Virus record (IMG/VR): IMGVR_UViG_3300020578_000114
Span: 1-51,950 of that record
DNA: 51,950 nucleotides
Strand: one strand, 5' to 3'
Source of the DNA: a virus
Shown here: positions 6,969-13,184 of the stretch, piece after piece
Layout of the letters: the number at the start of each line of letters is the position of its first letter
Position numbering within the stretch: position 1 is the stretch's first letter
Translations under genes and position numbers: made by a program
Notes under the pieces: generated by a model
Database searches by the model: none
What the model saw: only the letters and a program-made list of their open reading frames with translations
What the model was told of the DNA's origin: nothing

Positions 6969-7251
6969 TCCCAAAGTAATCGGTGCCTACACCTCGAAGA
7001 CCGGCAAGGTCTACGCCTACGATCTCGAGCGCCAGACGCGCACCGACTATGCCGAGTTCATGAACCCGGAGACTAAGTACGAGCGCGTGTACTACCAGGT
7101 GAACGTCTACGTCGACGGCAAGCGCCTGAACTTTGCCTTCGTCGACGACGCCAACGACGCGACGGCGATCCGCAAAGCCGTGCTCGGCGTCGTCCAGTGG
7201 GACGAGACACCAGACGAGGTGCTCGCCTCGATGCACTCCCGCTACGACTGA
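6943..7251 (+). CDS. small protein with duplicated N-terminus (copy 2)
   Basis: Encodes 102 residues. After the shared MNEKNEMTN peptide comes a beta-rich body (IGAYTSKTGKVYAYDLERQT, RVYYQVNVYVDGKRLNFAFV) and an acidic C-terminal helix (DETPDEVLASMHSRYD). It is driven by its own class A promoter. The family is not recognised. Confidence 0.75.
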   Translation: MNEKNEMTNPKVIGAYTSKTGKVYAYDLERQTRTDYAEFMNPETKYERVYYQVNVYVDGKRLNFAFVDDANDATAIRKAVLGVVQWDETPDEVLASMHSRYD

Positions 7252-7254
7252 GCC

Positions 7255-7407
7255 GTGTCCCTACTATCCAAGCAGGACCACGACCTCGCGATCGCCGCGC
7301 TGGCGATCGTGGCGGAGCAGGAGGACCCGACCGACCCGGCCGTGGTCCAGATGCGGCAGCTGCTCCAGTGGCTGAGGCTCCAGCGGGACAGGAAGTTCCC
7401 GGACTAG
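7255..7407 (+). CDS. small hypothetical protein, GTG start
   Basis: Encodes 50 residues (SLLSKQDHDLAIAALAIVAE...), predicted helical with a basic C-terminus (WLRLQRDRKFPD). It begins 3 nt after the previous stop and ends 8 nt before the first tRNA. Support comes only from spacing and GC-rich third positions. The family is not recognised. Confidence 0.5.
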   Translation: MSLLSKQDHDLAIAALAIVAEQEDPTDPAVVQMRQLLQWLRLQRDRKFPD

Positions 7408-7415
7408 ATCTGCGT

Positions 7416-7489
7416 GACGGCGTAGCTCAGCAGGATAGAGCGGCGGTTTCCTAAACCGCAGGCCGTGGGTTCGAGTCCCTCCGCCGCCG
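7416..7489 (+). tRNA. tRNA-Arg (CCT)
   Basis: Cloverleaf: acceptor GACGGCG/CGCCGCC, D stem GCTC/GAGC, anticodon stem GCGGT/ACCGC with loop TTCCTAA (anticodon CCT), T loop TTCGAGT. Two mismatches are present: A2-C71 in the acceptor and T-T in the T stem. It reads AGG, a codon used freely in these genes. No CCA is encoded. Confidence 0.85.
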
Positions 7490-7531
7490 TCGGGCCCGCG
7501 CCCGCTCAGAACCTAGACAATCAGCACACAT

Positions 7532-7603
7532 TGGCGCGTAGTTCAGTGGTAGAACTGTGCACTGTTAATGCGCCTGTCGTAGGTTCGAATCCTACCGCGC
7601 CAG
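7532..7603 (+). tRNA. tRNA-Asn (GTT)
   Basis: Acceptor TGGCGCG/CGCGCCA, D stem GTTC/GAAC, anticodon loop CTGTTAA (GTT), T arm GTAGG-TTCGAAT-CCTAC, discriminator G. All stems pair. Confidence 0.95.
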
Positions 7604-7605
7604 TT

Positions 7606-7628
7606 CCCGCAGCCATGCGCGCTGCGGG
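7606..7628 (+). other. hairpin after tRNA-Asn
   Basis: CCCGCAGC (7606-7613) pairs perfectly with GCTGCGGG (7621-7628) around a 7-nt loop. There is no T-tract, so it is more likely an RNA-processing or stability element than an intrinsic terminator. A second inverted repeat (7672-7678/7687-7693) lies just before tRNA-Asp. Confidence 0.55.
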
Positions 7629-7659
7629 CGTCACTCCGGGGTCTGATCGGCCGGGGGAC

Positions 7660-7693
7660 GTATGATGATCGGCCCCGCCCTCTAACGCGGGGC
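7660..7693 (+). promoter_or_regulatory. -10-like TATGAT and hairpin before tRNA-Asp
   Basis: TATGAT (7660-7665) lies about 32 nt upstream of the tRNA-Asp 5' end, followed by an 8-bp direct repeat (GATCGGCC flanking the box) and a GCCCCGC/GCGGGGC hairpin (7672-7693). It could restart transcription within the tRNA array. The upstream class A block is absent, so confidence is low. Confidence 0.3.
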
Positions 7694-7697
7694 GCCT

Positions 7698-7770
7698 GAC
7701 CCATTGGTGTAGCGGTCATCACGCCACCCTGTCACGGTGGAGATCGCGGGTTCGAATCCCGCATGGGTCG
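7698..7770 (+). tRNA. tRNA-Asp (GTC)
   Basis: Acceptor GACCCAT/ATGGGTC, anticodon stem CCACC/GGTGG with loop CTGTCAC (GTC), T arm GCGGG-TTCGAAT-CCCGC, discriminator G. Confidence 0.95.
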
Positions 7771-7949
7771 TCGCCAGTTCTGAGGTCCTCCAACGGTGAG
7801 GGTAGCCTCTCCTGGCATGTTCCCGCTCTGCTTCGGCATCGGGCTGAATGACCCAGTGCCGGGTCGCGATGGCAGGCACTCGCCATCGTTCCAACGAGCC
7901 CCCACCTCTGTGCGTCCCCGAGGCGTCTCACGTGCTAAATGGGGCCTTC
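7771..7949 (+). other. 179-nt spacer inside the tRNA array with stable hairpins
   Basis: No tRNA or convincing gene. A perfect 7-bp hairpin CGATGGC/GCCATCG (7867-7873/7882-7888) is visible. A competing GTGCC/GGCAC pairing suggests a folded RNA. It could be a decayed tRNA region or a small RNA; there is no evidence to choose. Confidence 0.35.
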
Positions 7950-8022
7950 GGAAACATAGCTTAGTTGGTAAAGCACACGACTGATAATCGTGAGAGCGCT
8001 GGTTCGAGCCCAGCTGTTTCCA
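7950..8022 (+). tRNA. tRNA-Ile (GAT)
   Basis: Acceptor GGAAACA/TGTTTCC, anticodon stem CACGA/TCGTG with loop CTGATAA (GAT), T arm GCTGG-TTCGAGC-CCAGC, discriminator A. Confidence 0.95.
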
Positions 8023-8039
8023 TCGCCAGAGGGCGAACT

Positions 8040-8113
8040 ACTCCCCTAGCTCAGCGGATCAGAGCATCTGACTACGGATCAGAGGGTCGCAGGTTCGAGT
8101 CCTGCGGGGAGTG
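8040..8113 (+). tRNA. tRNA-Arg (ACG)
   Basis: Acceptor ACTCCCC/GGGGAGT, D stem GCTC/GAGC, anticodon stem TCTGA/TCAGA with loop CTACGGA (ACG; A34 presumably becomes inosine through host TadA), T arm GCAGG-TTCGAGT-CCTGC. Confidence 0.93.
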
Positions 8114-8116
8114 CCA

Positions 8117-8206
8117 GGAGGGTTGGCCGAGAGGCTTATGGCGGCGGTTTGCTAAACCGCTGGGCCGATACGATCGGCCCCGGAGGTTCGAATCCTCCAC
8201 CCTCCG
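8117..8206 (+). tRNA. tRNA-Ser (GCT)
   Basis: A class II tRNA with a long variable arm: acceptor GGAGGGT/ACCCTCC, anticodon stem GCGGT/ACCGC with loop TTGCTAA (GCT), T arm GGAGG-TTCGAAT-CCTCC, discriminator G. CCA follows at 8207-8209 and abuts the next tRNA. Confidence 0.95.
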
Positions 8207-8209
8207 CCA

Positions 8210-8283
8210 CGGAGTATGGCGCAGCTTGGTAGCGCGCCTGGTTTGGGACCAGGATGCCGCAGGTTCGAATCCTGCTACTCCGA
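8210..8283 (+). tRNA. tRNA-Pro (TGG)
   Basis: Acceptor CGGAGTA/TACTCCG, D stem GCGC/GCGC, anticodon stem CCTGG/CCAGG with loop TTTGGGA (TGG), T arm GCAGG-TTCGAAT-CCTGC, discriminator A. It is directly adjacent to the CCA of tRNA-Ser. Confidence 0.95.
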
Positions 8284-8287
8284 CCTC

Positions 8288-8360
8288 GGGGAATTGGCTC
8301 AGCTGGTAGAGCGCCGCGATCGCACCGCGGAGGCCAGGGGTTCGAGTCCCCTATTCTCCA
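8288..8360 (+). tRNA. tRNA-Ala (CGC)
   Basis: Acceptor GGGGAAT/ATTCTCC with one G-U pair, D stem GCTC/GAGC, anticodon stem CCGCG/CGCGG with loop ATCGCAC (CGC), T arm AGGGG-TTCGAGT-CCCCT, discriminator A. It reads GCG. Confidence 0.93.
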
Positions 8361-8393
8361 TCGCCCCGCCGGGGCACAAACCAACACAGAAAG

Positions 8394-8906
8394 ATGCAAG
8401 TACCACAGGTCGACTTCTACTTCCGCGAGGGCGGCGAGTTCGTCACCCGCACCAGCAAGGAGCTCTTCGCCGGCAAGCGCGTCGTCCTCTTCGCGCTGCC
8501 CGGCGCCTTCACGCCCACCTGCACCGAGCAGATGCTGCCCGGCTTCGAGGCCGCCTACGACGAGATCCGGTCCCTGGGCGTGGACGAGGTGTACTGCCTG
8601 TCCATGGACAACGCCTTCGTGATGAACGCCTGGCTCAAGGACCTCGGCGTCGAGAAGGTCAAGCCCCTGCCCGACGGCAACGGCTCCTGGACCACCGCCG
8701 TCAAGATGGCCGTGAGCAAGGAGAACGTGGGCCTCGGCATCTGCTCGTGGCGCTACGCGGTCGTCCTGAACGACGGCAACCTCGAGTTCAGCGGCGCCGA
8801 GGACGGCATGCGCAACAACGCCTCGGACGACCCCTACGAGGCCTCGACCCCCGAGGCGATCGTCGCCTACCTGAAGGCGGCCAAGGACGCGCCGGCAGAA
8901 GCCTGA
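8394..8906 (+). CDS. peroxiredoxin (Prx5/type II family)
   Basis: A thiol peroxidase that would reduce H2O2 and organic hydroperoxides in the cytoplasm using thioredoxin or glutathione-type donors. The 170-residue length matches the Prx5 family. The active-site motif PGAFTPTC (36-43) places the peroxidatic cysteine at Cys43 with Thr40. The conserved Arg is in SWRYAVVLNDG. Cys68 (VYCLSMDNAF) and the Cys in GLGICSW are possible resolving cysteines. It is unusual cargo for a phage and probably a host-derived metabolic gene that limits oxidative damage during infection. It lies directly after tRNA-Ala and before an oxygenase gene, so it may share a transcript with the tRNA array. Confidence 0.93.
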   Translation: MQVPQVDFYFREGGEFVTRTSKELFAGKRVVLFALPGAFTPTCTEQMLPGFEAAYDEIRSLGVDEVYCLSMDNAFVMNAWLKDLGVEKVKPLPDGNGSWTTAVKMAVSKENVGLGICSWRYAVVLNDGNLEFSGAEDGMRNNASDDPYEASTPEAIVAYLKAAKDAPAEA

Positions 8907-8932
8907 TTCTTAACGGAGCCGCGCTAGACAGC

Positions 8933-9520
8933 ATGGGCAACCAAGCGCTCTTCATGCTATTCGCCACGCCGGTGGCGTTCCTGGAGGACTTCATCTCCGA
9001 GGAGGAGCGCCTGGCCCTGATGGCACGCGTCGACGAGAACGACCTCGCGCCGCACGAGGAATTCACCGGGAATTCCGTCTCGAGTCACAACAGGTCGAGC
9101 GAGGTCTCGGTCAACCGATTCCTCCCGGCCGAGATCCTGGACCGGCTGACGCGCACCATCAACAATTTCTCGGAGCACTACGGGGTCGGGCGGCTCAAGA
9201 TCGACAACTACTGGGTCAACGTCCAAAACAGAGGCAGCACACTCAATAGGCATCTGCACTCAGGATCGGTGCTGTCCGGCGTCCTCTACCTGAACGTGAA
9301 CGAAGCGGCCAGCAAGCTAGTCTTCTGGAACCCCAACCCGCACCACAGGTTCATGCTCTTCGACAAGCAGACGGAGCTGAATTGGGGCAGCTACACCCTC
9401 AAGCCAAGCAACGGCGCCCTCATGATGTGGCCATCGTGGCTGGAGCACGGATCGGGCGTCTTCGACAACGAGATGGACAACAGGGTCTCGCTGAGTTTCA
9501 ATACCCAGCTCGACCGCTGA
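8933..9520 (+). CDS. putative 2OG-Fe(II) oxygenase
   Basis: Encodes 195 residues and resembles the small 2-oxoglutarate/Fe(II) oxygenases common in phages. These oxidise an unactivated C-H bond with 2-oxoglutarate and O2; the substrate here is unknown. The iron-site motif appears as NRHLHSGSVLSGVLYL (105-120, His107/His109). The distal histidine is in PSWLEHGSG (His172), and the 2OG-binding arginine is in NRVSLSFN (Arg184). The start ATG 8933 is the first good methionine after the peroxiredoxin stop. An intrinsic terminator follows the stop by about 25 nt, so this gene probably ends the tRNA/peroxiredoxin transcript. A protein or nucleic-acid hydroxylase role is open. Confidence 0.75.
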   Translation: MGNQALFMLFATPVAFLEDFISEEERLALMARVDENDLAPHEEFTGNSVSSHNRSSEVSVNRFLPAEILDRLTRTINNFSEHYGVGRLKIDNYWVNVQNRGSTLNRHLHSGSVLSGVLYLNVNEAASKLVFWNPNPHHRFMLFDKQTELNWGSYTLKPSNGALMMWPSWLEHGSGVFDNEMDNRVSLSFNTQLDR

Positions 9521-9543
9521 TCGCATTGCGTGTAACAATACTC

Positions 9544-9576
9544 GGGAGAGCTTTCATAGGCTCTCCCTTTCCTTTT
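9544..9576 (+). terminator. intrinsic terminator after the oxygenase gene
   Basis: GGGAGAGC (9544-9551) pairs with GCTCTCCC (9560-9567) around an 8-nt loop, followed by a T-rich run (TTTCCTTTT, 9568-9576). Confidence 0.85.
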
Positions 9577-9612
9577 GGTTCACACTTCGTTGTGTGTGGG
9601 CAAGATTATAGC

Positions 9613-9756
9613 GTCCCGTAGCGATACGAACCGCAGCCTTTATGAGGGGCTCCCGCGCCATCGCGCGGACGGGACTCGGGGGTGAAACGCCCCTTAAACA
9701 CACTGCGCCGTGGAGGAACGCGCCCTGAGACGGGCGAGTGACCGTCCTCTATACGG
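9613..9756 (+). ncRNA. candidate structured RNA upstream of the lysozyme gene
   Basis: This non-coding stretch has three consecutive helical domains. First, GTCCCGT (9613-9619) pairs with ACGGGAC (9669-9675) and encloses a CCGCGC/GCGCGG hairpin (9653-9658/9663-9668). Second, GGGGTG/CGCCCC forms a hairpin at 9679-9693. Third, CCG-TGGAGGA (9708-9717) pairs with TCCTCTA-CGG (9745-9756) around a CGCCC/GGGCG hairpin (9721-9725/9732-9736). It lies between a terminator and the next gene, with an A/T-rich TTATAG just before it. It could be a trans-acting phage RNA or the 5' leader of the lysozyme gene. I recognise no known family. Confidence 0.5.
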
Positions 9757-9778
9757 ATGACGAGTTCAACCGAATCAC

Positions 9779-10408
9779 ATGCTCCAAAGCCTTACACTTG
9801 CGGCCGCCCTCGCCGGGTCAGCTGCGACGTCCCTGGCTCTGCTACCGCCGCCCGCGGCGACGGCCTCGTTCCCCTACTCAATCATCAGAGAGGAGCCCGA
9901 GGTCAAGGTAGCCATCCGAGAAGCCGCCCCTGAAAAACCCAAGGAGGCCCGGCTGATCTGTAAGAGCTGCAACGCAAACGAGAAGATTGCGCTCCAGAAG
10001 CTTCAGGATCACGGGATCAAGGACAAGAACGCCCTGGCCACCATCATGGGCAACATCCGGCAGGAGTCCACTTTCCAGCCGGACGTGTGCGAGGGTGGCG
10101 CGAAGACGGGCTACAACGGCTGCCGCTCCGGCGGGTTCGGCCTCATCCAGTGGACATCCGAGAACCGCTTCCGCGGCCTCGGCTCCCACGCCGCTAGGAC
10201 CGGGGGCAACCCATCCACGATCCACACCCAGCTGTCCTACCTCTTCGAGGAGGGCGACTGGAAGATGATCGAGGACCGGATGCTCGAGCCCGGCCGCACC
10301 ATCGACGACTACATGCGGACCGCCCGCAAGTGGATCAGGTGGGGCCACCACGGCGCGCGCACCGCGTACGCCCACGACTACGCGAGCCGCTTCACATCCG
10401 GCTCCTGA
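9779..10408 (+). CDS. secreted phage lysozyme-like peptidoglycan hydrolase
   Basis: Encodes 209 residues. A hydrophobic Ala-rich N-terminus (4-30) looks like a signal peptide or signal-arrest anchor, then a linker, then a domain typical of phage tail lysozymes from about residue 65. In that domain NALATIMGNIRQESTF (84-99, likely catalytic Glu96) and GGFGLIQWT (118-126) are the hallmark segments of the goose-type/soluble-transglycosylase fold. Cysteines at 61, 64, 104 and 115 may form disulfides outside the cytoplasm. The enzyme would cut the glycan strand. With an export signal and two small membrane-protein genes downstream it fits a signal-endolysin; a virion role is the alternative. Confidence 0.8.
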   Translation: MLQSLTLAAALAGSAATSLALLPPPAATASFPYSIIREEPEVKVAIREAAPEKPKEARLICKSCNANEKIALQKLQDHGIKDKNALATIMGNIRQESTFQPDVCEGGAKTGYNGCRSGGFGLIQWTSENRFRGLGSHAARTGGNPSTIHTQLSYLFEEGDWKMIEDRMLEPGRTIDDYMRTARKWIRWGHHGARTAYAHDYASRFTSGS

Positions 10409-10420
10409 CGTTATGATCCC

Positions 10421-10438
10421 GGGGAGCGAGAGCTCCCC
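10421..10438 (+). other. GNRA-capped hairpin before tRNA-Thr
   Basis: GGGGAGC/GCTCCCC with a GAGA tetraloop, 7 bp, without a U-tract. A -10-like TATGAT (10412-10417) sits immediately upstream. It could be a processing signal or start-site structure for the tRNA-Thr transcript. Confidence 0.5.
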
Positions 10439-10448
10439 TCCCTAGACC

Positions 10449-10520
10449 GCCTTCGTAGCACAGCGGTAGTGCAGCTGTTTCGTAAACAGCAGGTCGCTGG
10501 TTCAAATCCAGTCGAAGGCT
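10449..10520 (+). tRNA. tRNA-Thr (CGT)
   Basis: Acceptor GCCTTCG/CGAAGGC, D stem GCAC/GTGC, anticodon stem GCTGT/ACAGC with loop TTCGTAA (CGT), T arm GCTGG-TTCAAAT-CCAGT with one G-U, discriminator T. Confidence 0.93.
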
Positions 10521-10533
10521 TCGGGCCCACCGA

Positions 10534-10749
10534 ATGAAAAACAACCTGTGGAAGACGTGGGCGCGGGCCCTCGGCGAGAAGGCCTCGAAGCACAAGCACG
10601 AGGCAGACGCCGTCGCCGCCATAAGGACACTGATCTTCCTCTCCTACCTCACCACGAATGCTTTCATCATCGCCGGCGTCGCCAGGCACTGGAATGACGC
10701 GGTCTGCGCGCCGCCGCCGACTGCTAGAGGTGCTGAGAATCGTAGGTAA
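10534..10749 (+). CDS. small membrane protein (holin candidate)
   Basis: Encodes 71 residues. A strongly basic N-terminus (MKNNLWKTWARALGEKASKHKHE) is followed by one hydrophobic segment at about 31-49 (TLIFLSYLTTNAFIIAGVA) and a short polar tail. It lies just downstream of the lysozyme and overlaps the next membrane-protein gene by 56 nt. Location, size and topology fit a holin or antiholin. This is inference from context; there is no family match. Confidence 0.55.
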   Translation: MKNNLWKTWARALGEKASKHKHEADAVAAIRTLIFLSYLTTNAFIIAGVARHWNDAVCAPPPTARGAENRR

Positions 10750-10945
10750 CGCCTTCTTCATCGTCGGCTACGCCGTGGTCCTGTTCGGGTCTGTCGAGGC
10801 CGGCATCTGGACGAGACTGTTCGGCAACCTGCTCTCCTGGCCCTACTTCGCCTCGGTCAAAATGTGGGACATGATAATCGTCCGCAGCTTCTTCGCCGTC
10901 ATCGAGACGGTCAAGCTGGTCCAGATCCTCCTTTTCCATGGCTGA
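10694..10945 (+). CDS. small polytopic membrane protein (holin candidate)
   Basis: Encodes 83 residues from ATG 10694, with a basic start (MTRSARRRRLLEVLR). Hydrophobic stretches lie at about 16-34 (IVGNAFFIVGYAVVLFGSV), 41-52 (LLSWPYFASVKM) and 57-80 (SFFAVIETVKLVQILLF), giving two or three spans. It overlaps the upstream membrane-protein gene in another frame. Together with that gene it may form the lysis pore-forming pair. An upstream start at 10658 would add 12 residues that look non-native. Confidence 0.55.
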   Translation: MTRSARRRRLLEVLRIVGNAFFIVGYAVVLFGSVEAGIWTRLFGNLLSWPYFASVKMWDMIIVRSFFAVIETVKLVQILLFHG

Positions 10946-11183
10946 CGACAACTGCTGCAAGCGAAGCCTAGCGGGATCGCTCTGGGACTCCGCCAAGCGG
11001 GCCATCAAGAACCCGGTGCCCATACCCGCGCATGCGCAGGCGGCCAGACTTGCCGAATGCGGGGGCTGCGACCGGTTCGACGGAACCTCGTGCGCCGAGT
11101 GCGGCTGCATCATGGCTCTGAAGGTCAGGTTCGCGGAGATGGAGTGCCCGCTCGGCCGGTGGGGCAAACACACGGGCGACTAG
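10938..11183 (+). CDS. small cysteine-rich zinc-ribbon-like protein
   Basis: Encodes 81 residues with CGGCDRFDGTSCAECGC and a later CPLGRW. The spacing (CxxC...CxxCxC...CP..W) matches the small phage or prophage zinc-binding proteins of unknown function often seen near structural or lysis genes. The stop codon TAG (11181-11183) lies inside tRNA-Val and uses its positions 8-10, so gene and tRNA overlap by 10 nt. The function is unknown; a metal-binding adaptor is plausible. Confidence 0.7.
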   Translation: MADDNCCKRSLAGSLWDSAKRAIKNPVPIPAHAQAARLAECGGCDRFDGTSCAECGCIMALKVRFAEMECPLGRWGKHTGD

Positions 11184-11245
11184 CTCAGCGGTAGAGCAAC
11201 ACCTTGACATGGTGGAGGTCGCCGGTTCGATCCCGGCGTTGCCCA
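11174..11245 (+). tRNA. tRNA-Val (GAC)
   Basis: Acceptor GGGCGAC/GTTGCCC with one G-U, D stem GCTC/GAGC, anticodon stem ACACC/GGTGG with loop TTGACAT (GAC), T arm GCCGG-TTCGATC-CCGGC, discriminator A. The 5' end overlaps the stop of the preceding gene. Confidence 0.93.
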
Positions 11246-11256
11246 TACAGACCAAC

Positions 11257-11268
11257 GGGGTAAGTCCC
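11257..11268 (+). promoter_or_regulatory. GGGGTAAGTCCC motif (class B)
   Basis: TAAGTC at 11261-11266 in a palindromic GGGGTAAGTCCC context, 31 nt before ATG 11298. The same motif occurs at 26384 and 38980 before virion genes. Confidence 0.4.
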
Positions 11269-11297
11269 ACGGAACCATCCCGGGGAACGACCCCAAG

Positions 11298-12215
11298 ATG
11301 ACATTGAAGACGATGAGCTTCCGCGCGTTCACCCGCGCGAGGCACCAGCTGTGGCTCGAGAGGGCCTACGGCGCGAAGGCGCCCAAGGAGGCGGACGCGC
11401 TGCGGCCGCACCACTACACTAACCTCTGGCGCGAGCTCGACCGCGGCACGGTGTTCCTGTTCAACGAGGTGCAGCGGCCGCGCCTGCACGACAGGCCCGA
11501 GCTGATCAGGCACACCATCCTCTACCGCATCTTCAACGTGCGGGAGACGTACGAAGACGTATGCTTTCGGTTCGGCAACCACCTCCATAGGGGCGTTACC
11601 GCGGAAAATCTATACGAGTTCCTCTCCTCGCGGGACAAGAATTTCACGAACGCGTACGTGAGGTGCTGCGACCTGAGGCTCGTGTGCGAGCAGCTCGCCA
11701 ACCTCGATGGGCACCTGTACGACATCGGTTCCAGGCTCGAGTACGGCCAGGTCGACGAGGCCAGGGACGCGATCTCGCGGATCTACTCGTTCGGGGCCTT
11801 CACCGGCGACCAGCTAATGATGGACCTCTGCTGGGAGGGGGGCCCGTTCGCCGCGCGGTTCGCGCCGAAGTTCGGACCAGGCGCCCAGCGCGGCCTGGCC
11901 TACTGCATGGAGAACGGCTACGGCAACGTCAACCACCTGCTCAGGACCGGCCACGAGGAGATCCCCGAGGCGTCGCGCCCGACAGTCAACGGCCTCCCGA
12001 TAGCCTACGACCTGCGCACGCTCGAGCACACGCTGTGCGAGCTCTCAAAGCACGTGAAGTTCCAGACCCGCGGCGACCGCCAGGTCAAGATGCGGTCCTA
12101 CCGGCCCAGCGCGTCGCCGGTCGACCCGCTGCCGTTCGCCTGGGGCGCCCCGGAGGTAAGATCGACCGAAGCCGAAGCGCGCGAATGCTCTCGACCGATA
12201 CACGCCTCCGCCTAG
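11298..12215 (+). CDS. putative DNA-base hypermodification protein (aGPT-pyrophosphorylase-like)
   Basis: Encodes 305 residues. The pattern resembles the alpha-glutamyl/putrescinyl-thymine pyrophosphorylase and 5-hydroxymethyl-dU kinase helical-domain families described in phages with hypermodified DNA. Matching segments are NLWRELDRGT (42-51), ILYRIFN (74-80), GAFTGDQLMMDL (166-177) and GPGAQRGL (193-200). In those families the enzyme is proposed to displace pyrophosphate from a 5-pyrophosphomethyl base with an amine or amino acid. That assignment rests on recalled motifs, so the family call is tentative and the chemistry is inference. A GGGGTAAGTCCC motif precedes the start. The last 50 residues are low-complexity, and an internal -10-like box (12157) drives the next, overlapping gene. 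Confidence 0.45.
   Translation: MTLKTMSFRAFTRARHQLWLERAYGAKAPKEADALRPHHYTNLWRELDRGTVFLFNEVQRPRLHDRPELIRHTILYRIFNVRETYEDVCFRFGNHLHRGVTAENLYEFLSSRDKNFTNAYVRCCDLRLVCEQLANLDGHLYDIGSRLEYGQVDEARDAISRIYSFGAFTGDQLMMDLCWEGGPFAARFAPKFGPGAQRGLAYCMENGYGNVNHLLRTGHEEIPEASRPTVNGLPIAYDLRTLEHTLCELSKHVKFQTRGDRQVKMRSYRPSASPVDPLPFAWGAPEVRSTEAEARECSRPIHASA
12157..12162 (+). promoter_or_regulatory. class B -10-like box (TAAGAT)
   Basis: GAGGTAAGATCGACC within the end of the 11298 gene; the box ends 22 nt before ATG 12185. Confidence 0.45.
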
Positions 12216-12496
12216 AGGCCATCGCGGCCCGCATCGTCGGCCACGAGGAGGTCACCTTCGAGGAGATGACCTTCATCCAGAAGTGGGCGGACCATAATAG
12301 GCACGCGGCCAAGATCCTCAACCAAGCGCGGCGGGAGTCAATCCAGGGAAAGCCTGAGCCGGGCTCCATGGACGAGTTCCTCAACGACCTCGACCTTGGA
12401 GACCCGGACCCCCACAACCACCTGATCGGGCCGCAGGACCCCATCGACCTGGCGAGGTGGTTCACGCAGCCCGACAGCTGGTTCAACCAAGATTGA
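12185..12496 (+). CDS. hypothetical acidic protein
   Basis: Encodes 103 residues: a helical N-terminal half (RLRLEAIAARIVGHEEVTFEEMTFIQKWADH) and an acidic, proline-rich second half (MDEFLNDLDLGDPDPHNHL, ending QPDSWFNQD). It overlaps the 11298 gene by 31 nt in another frame and is preceded by TAAGAT at 12157. The family is not recognised. Confidence 0.65.
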   Translation: MLSTDTRLRLEAIAARIVGHEEVTFEEMTFIQKWADHNRHAAKILNQARRESIQGKPEPGSMDEFLNDLDLGDPDPHNHLIGPQDPIDLARWFTQPDSWFNQD

Positions 12497-12512
12497 AGAC
12501 ACGACTAAAACA

Positions 12513-13172
12513 ATGAGCACCAAACTAACTGACTTCGAGCTGCCCGGCGAGCCCGGGCTCGAGGGCGACGTGACCTACACGTCCATCGTGGAGGACGAGT
12601 TCTGCAAGCTGGAGCTCAACGAGCGGCTAGTCCGCGTTTACGGCGTGACCGGCTACGCGAGGGGCGACGACGGCCGCGAGGTCGGCGTGTACATCCGGGG
12701 CACGCTCATCAGCTCCCCGGGCAACAACGGGATGCGCATCGTCAAGCTCATCTCGGCCCCCGACATGGACGGCGGCGAGGCGCGTTCGACCCGCTTCCTC
12801 TGCTCCGAGCGGCTGACCCCCAAGATCATCCGCTTCGGGGGGTCCGTCGAGGTCGGCGGGCGCGAGGTCGGCTTCCTGTACGAGGGCTTCGACGACGGGT
12901 CGGGCGACTGGTACCCGATCGAGGTCGAGGGCGAGGAGAGCTGCCGCGTGATCGGCACCCGCTGGAAGATGCTGGCGGCCGACGGCGACGACGGGAGCGA
13001 CGTCCTGCACGTCCTCTCGCTCAACTCCATGGAGTGGACCCGCATCCACACGGGCATGGCCCTCCCGAAGAAGATCACAAACATCCACCACATCGACAAT
13101 TCATACAAGATCTCCGGCGAGTTCAGCAACGGCGCCGAGTTCGAGGTGACATATGTCGACGAGAGCATCTAA
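12513..13172 (+). CDS. hypothetical beta-rich protein
   Basis: Encodes 219 residues dominated by predicted strands (RLVRVYGVTGYARGDDGREV, MRIVKLISAPDMDGG, REVGFLYEGFDDGSGDWYP, FEVTYVDESI), with a DNSYKISGEFSNGAEF hairpin near the end. Acidic overall. No ribosome-binding site is visible. The family is not recognised. Confidence 0.7.
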   Translation: MSTKLTDFELPGEPGLEGDVTYTSIVEDEFCKLELNERLVRVYGVTGYARGDDGREVGVYIRGTLISSPGNNGMRIVKLISAPDMDGGEARSTRFLCSERLTPKIIRFGGSVEVGGREVGFLYEGFDDGSGDWYPIEVEGEESCRVIGTRWKMLAADGDDGSDVLHVLSLNSMEWTRIHTGMALPKKITNIHHIDNSYKISGEFSNGAEFEVTYVDESI

Positions 13173-13184
13173 CGCTGGAGCAGC

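Noticed and set aside
6676-7251. Repeat pair considered as an insertion-sequence or transposon end
   Set aside because: The 73-bp repeats are direct, include a promoter and coding start, and enclose no transposase.
7416-8360. Regular tRNA spacing considered as a CRISPR-like repeat array
   Set aside because: The repeated unit is the T-arm consensus of distinct tRNAs; there are no constant repeats or spacers.
8216-8932. Upstream extension of the oxygenase frame through two tRNAs and the peroxiredoxin gene
   Set aside because: It crosses tRNA genes and a clear peroxiredoxin in a different frame; real start is ATG 8933.
10421-10438. Hairpin considered as an intrinsic terminator
   Set aside because: No U-tract follows and a tRNA begins 10 nt later.
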